A stretch of DNA of 64,000 nucleotides from assembly GCA_022453515.1 (NCBI GenBank), contig JAJNNY010000001.1, positions 1,054,001 to 1,118,000 on the forward strand, read 5' to 3'. This DNA comes from Astrocystis sublimbata (taxonomy: Eukaryota; Ascomycota; Sordariomycetes; Xylariales; Xylariaceae). A program made the position numbers and the translations under genes. Shown here one piece after another: positions 56,929 through 64,000 of this stretch (position 1 is its first letter; the number at the start of each line of letters is the position of its first letter). Under the pieces are notes generated by a model, which worked only from the letters and a program-made list of their open reading frames with translations, was not told the origin of the DNA and did not search any database.

Positions 56929-58407
56929 TCAGCGCTGAGCTTTTCCGTACAGTGCAAAATCAATATCCTCTTCCTTGTAGTGATCTGCAATGAGTGCGTG
57001 CAAGTTATCCTGGGCAAGCGCGCCGCTACACAATCATAGTTTCAGCAATTTGTTTCCCGTGTCGTTTGCCAGGGCAGACTTACAGATTTGTAACGTAGGT
57101 ATCGACATAGGCAGCGGGCAGAAACTCCGAGATCGCGCTTTTCACCTTAACATTTGATAAAATGGGCCCATTTGCGAAGTTGACGTGCCTGGACGGCTCA
57201 CTCCACGCTACTTGGCTTTCCGGCATGAGCCTGCTCTCAGGACTCAGCTTGTACACGCCACCGAGCACGATGACCTCTCTTCGCCGCTCTCGGGCTGCTC
57301 GCGCGATGGTCGCCGCGCCGGAGTCCACCACGACACCACCTTGCGCAGTTATGGCCCTCGCACCCAAAATGACCTTGTTGACTCTAGGCATGTATGCGTT
57401 TAGGCCAGCATTCAGGACAGTAATGATGCTCGACCCGTACGACGCCATTGACTTGTGTAGCGAAGCGTATTGCTCTTCTGAAGTGGTGGCCGAGGACGGA
57501 TCGATCGCAAGGAACACGGTGAATTTCCTCTTTGCAGCAGCCCGTGTGAGGAACTTTTGAACTGTTCGGGATGGTTGGTATACTAGGATGTAGTCGCCCG
57601 GATGAATGTAAATTTCGGCATAAGCCTGCACTTGCTCGTCGACCATCTTGATCTCGTCCATGATCTCCTGAATCCCGTCAATCACCTCGGAGCGTAGAGC
57701 AGATGTGCTGGTAGTCTGCGCGTTGAGAATCGGCGTCGAGGCACCCGAGAGCTGACCGGGCGTTGATGCATTTGACCCCATTAAAGCTACTACGTTAGGG
57801 TCGGAGAGTAGGTTGAACATGGACTGCGTGCGAGCAAGCGACCCAAGCGATGTGTTTCCAAGGGTACCCGGGCGCACAGGTTTCGCAGGAGAGCTCGCGT
57901 GACTCGGGGGTGCTGTCACGGACGGCGCTGGCGCTGCTGGAGGTGGAGAGGTGGGCCGGGGCGAGTCGGTGGTGGCATCGTCTTTTCGGTCCTCGGTAGC
58001 CTCGTCACGGATCAGGCCGAGAACTCTTCTCACAATATTTCCAATAACAAGCTCATGGGGCTGGGCGGCAACCAGTTTCTTGCCGAGAAGCTGGATGCGG
58101 TAGAGGAGCTGATCGACGTTGATCCATTTGTCCCTGGCAACGACCTGCAGAAGAATATGAGCGGTGGCTGTGGCGCAGGCCTCGGAGCCTTTGATCTGCC
58201 GCCTCTTAAGAAGACTTGGTGCAAGCACTCAGTCAGCCAGATGCCCCATTTCGCACCATTTTGCCGCTAGTGAAGACATATATCAAGGCAAAGCGGGAGG
58301 TTTTCTCACGAGACGAGTAGTTCGATGGAAGCCTCGACGGGCCGACTTTTCAATGTATCGAGAAACTTGTCGAGGCTCGAGGTGTAGCCTCCCTTGGGGG
58401 TGGACAT
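56929..58407 (-). CDS. gcd7: Translation initiation factor eIF2B subunit beta
   Basis: A regulatory subunit of the eIF2 guanine-nucleotide exchange factor, target of inhibition by phosphorylated eIF2-alpha. Exons 58310-58407, 57084-58214 and 56929-57025 give 441 residues. The N-terminal helical part reads LDKFLDTLKSRPVEASIELLVSLLKRRQIKGSEACATATAHILLQVV. The Rossmann-like part has VNKVILGARAITAQGGVVVDSGAATIARAARER and VIVLGGVYKLSPES. The C-terminus is ALIADHYKEEDIDF, then ALYGKAQR. A Pro/Ser/Thr-rich insert around residues 120-165 separates the halves; fungal beta subunits carry such inserts. The first intron donor is GTGAGA and the second GTAAGT. It is divergent from nem1. Confidence 0.93.
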
Positions 58408-59581
58408 GATGCTTGCGGAAGGCCGGAATGCCGACGGCAAATGCAGGCGCAGTGGTGGTTGAGGAATCAAATATGGGGGAGGAGGGGCAGTTCACGATCT
58501 GTCTGTGGTGGTGGGATGAGCCACGAGCGATGAGCGGGAATAGTTAGTAGGACTACCTAAGGTATGTAGTCGGGTGGGATGCGCGCAAACGGCCCCACGC
58601 AGTAGACACATTGTGTACCTACATGTACCTACTAGTAGACCTGTGAGCCTGGGGGCCAGGCATCCTCCACGGAGCTAGCTGAATCTAGTAATACAATCGT
58701 TCCCTCGCACTTGGGTAGTTCGGCAGACAGCTGTGCACCTACTAAATGTGAGTACATCCAGAGGCCTACGGTGGCCCACTGTAAGCTCCTCTAACCCAGC
58801 TGGGCTACCTTAAGTGTCGAAGAATAAGCTACTTAACCTACTTAGGTACTACCTTACTATCTATACACCCCAGCCGTGCTGCAGCAGGTGCAGCGTCCAG
58901 CATCCAGCATCCAGCATCAGCAACCTGCTCCCGGTGCCCAGGTGGTTTTGCGACGTCGTAGTAAACCGTCTCCCTCTCCCTCCCTCTCTCTCTCCACGGA
59001 CTCATCCACATCATCGATTAGCGCACTCGGAAGCAGATTGGGACTACGTCGAGGTCATACACCGTAATCCGATCCCGACAGCTAGACCGATCCGCCATCG
59101 TAGATAAGGAGCGAGCAGGCAGATTCGCCGTTCTCATTCGCCGTCTGTCCGGCATCACCATCCCCATCCCACTCGGCCTCTTGCTTGTGCCGCCGACCCT
59201 CTCTGCCTATTCTCCGTTGCCCGAAGCTATTCTCTTTTCGCCGTTCGCTACTACTACCTGCCACCTATCCGCTCTCCAACACGCACCCGTGCGCAACGAC
59301 CGAGCACTGCGACTGACTACCCCGGCTGGACATCCCGACCGAAGGATCACCTCGACCACGTCGAACGAACCACGATCCCGGAAGACTCTCGCGGCCCCTT
59401 CCACCCTCCGACTACACTCTGTCCGTCCTCAGACCCCCATTGAGGCCTTCTCACACCATACCCCTCGTTTTTTTCTGTTCCTGTCGTGTACTAGGCTGTC
59501 TTCTCGTCTGCTCGTATACTCGTGCTCTGCCAGGTCGGCCCCCCGAACGAGCCTTGATGGATTGACCCGTCCGTTCGGAAG
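58408..59581. other. Divergent promoter region, gcd7 / nem1
   Basis: 1.2 kb. A tandem (ccagcat)n lies near 58897-58917 and a CT-rich tract at 58968-58998. An in-frame-stopped upstream ORF (59181-59585) overlaps the nem1 start by four bases (ATGA) and may lie in the 5' leader. No independent gene is supported. Confidence 0.6.
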
Positions 59582-61269
59582 ATGAACTCCTTGAACATCA
59601 TATCCGCGCGAGTGTCTCCTTCATCAAGTCCGGGCCCCTCGCGAACCAACTCTCTTAGCCACGTAGGTCTGCACGTCACCCCCGCCGGAGAAGGCGTTGT
59701 TTCGCCCGATGAAACCGCGACTCGCGAAACTGCCACCGACGCCGACGAGCACAACGACTATGCATTCGGGAACGATACCGAGAACAATGCCGGGAATACC
59801 GTCTCCGAGGCTGTCGACGAGACATCGCCGCTGCTGGAGAAGACGGGAGATAACGAGAGCGAGACGTGCGGCTATAGCTGGCGTACATACCCCAGGCGCA
59901 TAGCGAGCGGTTTCATCGACTCTATCCGCTGGGTGCTGTCCACCATTGCCGCTCCCGGCGTATATCTGATCGCTTGTTTATACGATGCGAACGGCAACTT
60001 CGCACCTTTTCGTCGCCTCGCGAATCTATTTGGTATCTACGGCGGGAATGCGCGCAAGCTTGCTGCTGATTACGAGGAAGATGTAGCCTGGAACGAGAAA
60101 CAGGCGGCATCAGGCCGCAGCCAGAGCGCGCGGAACCATCGCGGCCTTGGGTCGCCGCAGCGGGCAGTCTCGTCAGGATCATCATCTTCCGGCATCTCCT
60201 CAGAATCGGACTCGGATGTGGGCGGTGGGAACGAAAGTAGTCGCCGTCATGCCAGATCCAAGTCCCTGCAACCGACCGACGAGACGGCACCATCCAGAAG
60301 GTCCATTCGGATCAAGATCCATAACGACGACGCCTTGCGCCATAGGAAGCATAGAAAGACCCAGTCGATGAGCGCGAACAACGGCTCAGGAGGTGGTGAT
60401 GCGACGGAGGAACTCTCGGCTCACCTCAAGTCTCCTACTTCTCCCCACGGCGCCCTGACGAAATATCCTAAAACCCCCGCCCCTCCCCGACCTCTGATAC
60501 CGCGTCGGCAACCGTCCTACGTCCCCTTCGAACCCCAAGATCCAAAGCAGCTCAAGACTCTGATACTTGACCTCGACGAAACGCTAATACACAGTATGTC
60601 CAAAGGAGGTCGGATGGGCTCGGGACATATGGTCGAAGTGCGGCTGAATACGGCATACGCGGGCACTGGGGGGCAGCAGATGCTGGGACCTCAGCATCCC
60701 ATCTTGTACTATGTTCACAAGCGGCCGCACTGCGACGAGTTCCTGCGAAAGGTGAGGCGCCTCCCGGGATCCTAGGCCCTTGCGCAATGATTACTCTGTG
60801 GCTGACTCTCATGGCAAAGGTTTGCAAATGGTTCAACCTGGTTGTCTTCACAGCATCGGTCCAGGAATATGCGGATCCGGTTATTGACTGGTTGGAATCA
60901 GAAAGGAAGTTCTTCTCGGGACGATACTACAGACAACATTGCACATTCAGACACGGGGCTTTCATCAAAGATCTCAGCTCGATCGAGCCGGATCTCAGCA
61001 AGGTCATGATTCTTGATAATAGCCCCCTGAGTTACATGTTTCACCAAGGTACGGCCATGTTCTACACGGCAGCCAATGCAGGCTACTCGCCGTGCACCCA
61101 GCTAACGGCAGTCTCAGATAATGCTATACCTATCCAAGGGTGGATCAGCGACCCCACGGATAATGACCTGCTACACCTCGTGCCATTCCTCGAAGGACTG
61201 CAGTACGTGTCCGATGTTAGGGCGCTGTTGGCTTTAAGAGGAGGTGAAGATGGGCAGCTTGCGACGTGA
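59582..61269 (+). CDS. nem1: Nem1 lipin phosphatase (catalytic subunit of Nem1-Spo7)
   Basis: An ER/nuclear-envelope HAD phosphatase that dephosphorylates and activates lipin Pah1, and so controls the balance between phospholipid and triacylglycerol. Exons 59582-60751 and 60820-61269 give 539 residues. The N-terminal 100 residues are acidic and disordered; a hydrophobic segment SIRWVLSTIAAPGVYLIACLY near residues 114-135 is the membrane anchor. The Ser/Arg-rich linker (residues 170-300) is followed by LKTLILDLDETLIHS with the FCP/SCP-type DxDxT/V nucleophile motif (residues 330-334). VVFTASVQEYADPVIDWLE, CTFRHGAFIKDLS, MILDNSPLSYMFHQ and IPIQGW complete the domain. The intron has donor GTGAGG and acceptor AAAG. 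Confidence 0.94.
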
Positions 61270-62531
61270 GGCGATGACAACAGACGCAGATCCTAGATAT
61301 TCCATTTCCAATAATGAATAACAACGTCGAGACGGACGTACTCGTCGTGTTATGTGAGCTGTCTGGCCATATTCTTCTACAACTTCTGGTCGAATGAGTC
61401 TCGTGGTGTGGTCGGCGTCAAGAGCACGCACAGTGTTCAGCGTAAATCAAGCGCAGCACTACGAGAGTGAAAGCACAGGCGATCCAGGGCTTCCGAAGTT
61501 GAAACCATCTTTTGAGATACGGGTAATGCCTACTGTAGTGGAAGAGTGGAAGAGTGGAAGACGCTTGACACTACCAGGCAACTTGGCCCGGTCAACTGCT
61601 TTCCTCGGAATGCTACACGCAGAAACGTCCACTCCGGAGTTGTTGTCGGCTTGGGTAGAACATACCTACTGGGGTCTGGTGAGCCAGTTCCCGAATAGCT
61701 AACCTACCCGCAGAGCCAGCCATGGCATGACCGGAAAGCATACTTCTAGTGCAACACAAATCCATGATGGCGTATGCCTGCCGAGCTACCTACTATCCCA
61801 CATTACCTACCTAGTGTACAGTACTGCTCCGCCATTATACCCACAGATGATGTGCGCATATTTGCGGCTAGTGGTGGAATAGGACATTTACGACGTTTTG
61901 TCACATAAGCCACAGTCGACAAGAGCTAGTAAGTACCTAGGTAGTAGGTGGCTGGCTGGCTGGGAGCTTCCACGCAAGCTTTGGGCTCTCAGGCAAATTG
62001 AATCACGCACGAGATGAGCCAGCGATGGCCATTCGCCAATAGGAAATGGCGATGCGGAGGTTCTGGACCTCTGTAGTGGGCTGCTGGCGAGCTTGGTGGG
62101 CGGCAGCGAAAGTCTCTTACGTCATAGCATGCCGCGCTCTATCTCGATCATAGTTAGTGGCATGATGTAAAAGAAAAGAATACCGACCGCAAAGAGGACT
62201 AGTCCAGTGCGCCGTGGAGGTAAAACATGCTTCCAAGGTTACTGGACATCCACACAACAGACTAAGAGCGCCTTAACCCCCCGGATTATCCCATTGTTCC
62301 TAGATTCGGCTGGAGAAGCTGCCCAGGTGTAGAGTCGAGTGCGGTGCTGCTGTCGTCATTGCCCGCGGCTTCTCGTCCTTCGCTCGTCCCTATAAATCTT
62401 CACCCATTCCCGTGCAACGCCTTTCTGCCGTGACATCTACAAAGACAGCCCACCCAAAAACCAGCCTCAGCTCATTGTAACAACCATCTCTACACCCGAC
62501 TTCCCCTCAATACAACCCACCTTCCACCACA
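61270..62531. other. Intergenic stretch
   Basis: 1.26 kb. tacctaggta occurs at 61934-61943. A TATA-like tataaat lies near 62390, 140 bp before the next ATG. No supported gene. Confidence 0.55.
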
Positions 62532-63342
62532 ATGTCTCTGCACTGTGAGTACTGCACCGCAAATCCCACCGCTGCTGCCGCTTTTTTCAGGGTGAAATGG
62601 ACCCTTGCGATTGAGTCTCAAGCGGGGTGCTGAGCTCTAGGCAATTGCGGCCTCTCCAGCCATCGCAGAGCTCGCGACAGCAGAAGACCGAGTCGAGAAT
62701 CCAAATGCTAATGTTTCCCGATAGACCTTCCCCCTGTCAAGCCCTCGGCTATTGCCCTAGGTACCATCTTCAACCACGGTGTCGAGCTAGCCGGTACGTG
62801 CAATCCGCTGCTCCTCCTGCTCCTCCTCCCTTCCCCCTTGGGCGACCCCACACAAGCTCCGATGCCCCATCCCCACTAACACGCTATCGCGAAACCTACA
62901 GTCCTCTCCCCCCTCTTCGGCCAGACCTACCAGCGCGCTAAGCTCGCCAACACAAAGGAGGAGTTCATCCGATCCAAGGAGGCTTCCGGTGCCGCCGTCG
63001 CCTGGGGAACCTCGCTCGTCGGCTCTGCCCTCCAAGCTTACGGTGTCGGTGCTCTCATCAACGCCACCGGCACCCTGAGCTACAAGGGCGCCGCCTACCT
63101 GGGCTCGCTGATCTTCCTCGCCACCTCTGCCCCTACTGTACGTCAGGACCCATCCGAATCTCGTGATGGGAGCTGAGACACATCGAACTGACATGGAACG
63201 CCTTTAGTACCTCACCCAGGTCTTCACCGAGAAGCGCCCTGCCGAGACCGTCGCCGTCTCTGCCTTGGCCAAGGTCGTTGAGACGCTCGGTCTGTCCGTG
63301 TTCCTCACCTACTGGGGCACCCGCACCAACCCCTTTGAGTAA
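62532..63342 (+). CDS. Small membrane protein, DUF1761-like
   Basis: Exons 62532-62544, 62725-62793, 62902-63137 and 63208-63342 give 150 residues, with GT-AG introns and frame kept at each junction. The first exon is only 13 nt (MSLH plus one base). The protein has several hydrophobic segments: PPVKPSAIALGTIFNHGVELAVL, SALQAYGVGALINATGTLSYKGAAYLGSLIFLATSAPT and VETLGLSVFLTYWGTRT. This resembles, from memory, the DUF1761 family of small fungal and bacterial membrane proteins of unknown function. Strong codon bias toward C-ending codons suggests high expression. The final TRTNPFE is hydrophilic. Confidence 0.82.
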
Positions 63343-64000
63343 ACAAATCGTTTACTCGCTGAGTCAGTTGGTGTTTGGTAATCCCTATTCTAATTTGACG
63401 ATGTAACGAATGAGAAACGTCCAATGTCGGATTCATTGGACCTGTGCTATTAGCTTTTGTATTCACCTCCGGCATGGTTACAAGTGCGAGGGTGATGACG
63501 AAAAATGAATAAGGGCCGGCTGTGAACGAGTCGGAAGCAAACAGGCAAATAGGAAATGGTGTTCGGTTACGCTTTATTAGCTAAATATAATTGAAATCAC
63601 GTAAAACATTTACTTCGCCTTAAGGCTACATTTGATCCATGTGAATAACACCATGATAAGCATCAAGATATGTTTGCCGTATCACAATCAGTTGTAAATC
63701 CAGCGCACTTGCCATACAAGGGTGCATCATGAGTCTTATGATCCGCTGGCTAGACTCTTGTCTCACACTTTATATTCATGAGTTCCTGCTTATGGCTCTA
63801 TTCTATGAATCTGGCAGGGTTCAGAAGAGCTTCCAAGCATTTTCCTTCCCGCCCAGTACTTTTGTTCTATCGATTATGTCTTCATAGTGTGAGGCTAACG
63901 TATCGATAATGAAGGTAAACATAAACAGTACCTAGGTAGGTAGTACAGGCCCCAACTCGATCTCGATGACTTCCTGTGCATTCATTCAAATGTTCAATTC
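63343..64000. other. Intergenic stretch at the window edge
   Basis: About 660 bp of 3' sequence, A+T-rich, with tacctaggtaggta at 63929-63942. No gene seen before the window ends. Confidence 0.55.

Overview
The window is nuclear DNA of a filamentous ascomycete (Pezizomycotina, most likely Sordariomycetes). The reasons are short GT-AG introns of about 50-120 bp with CTAAC-type branch points, monocistronic genes on both strands, a lone dispersed 5S rRNA-like gene of the Neurospora type, and gene families such as the fungal complex I 21-kDa subunit, Lpl1-type lipase and ABC1 kinase Mcp2. All gene models were built by hand: splice sites were chosen so that reading frame, protein-family continuity and consensus sites agree. 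No transcript evidence was available. Family names rest on recognition of motifs and sequence, not on a search.

Layout. 1-10.3 kb is a compact housekeeping block: asparagine synthetase (cut by the left edge), SUMO-conjugating enzyme Ubc9, peroxin Pex19, an unknown nuclear-looking protein, and a mitochondrial ABC1/Mcp2-type kinase. 10.3-22 kb is gene-poor and accessory-like: a Ser-rich small ORF, a four-exon membrane protein reconstructed here, a decayed Gfd2/Qip-type exonuclease-like ORF, a degenerate 5S rRNA gene, a 147-bp element with terminal inverted repeats (solo LTR or MITE), a GNAT acetyltransferase and a small GAIGK-type protein. 22-29 kb holds nucleoporin Nup85 and glutathione-dependent formaldehyde dehydrogenase. 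After about 4 kb without a convincing gene, 33-45 kb holds an AN1 zinc-finger protein, endonuclease III, an unknown membrane protein, an Lpl1-like lipase, RNA exonuclease Rex3-like and prohibitin-1.

46-53.5 kb carries respiratory-chain subunits (complex III Qcr8 and complex I 21-kDa, side by side), Lto1, a short-chain dehydrogenase and NatA catalytic subunit Ard1. 54-56 kb is a coiled-coil ORF broken by one in-frame stop. 56.9-63.4 kb contains eIF2B-beta, the Nem1 lipin phosphatase and a small DUF1761-like membrane protein.

The genes do not form a pathway cluster. Several products act in mitochondria (Mcp2-like kinase, prohibitin, Qcr8, complex I subunit) and several in membrane or lipid biology (Nem1, Lpl1-like, Pex19), but this is ordinary for a housekeeping region. 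The most unusual material lies in 10-21 kb, in two GC-AG introns, and in two ORFs whose single internal stops could each have come from a C-to-T change.
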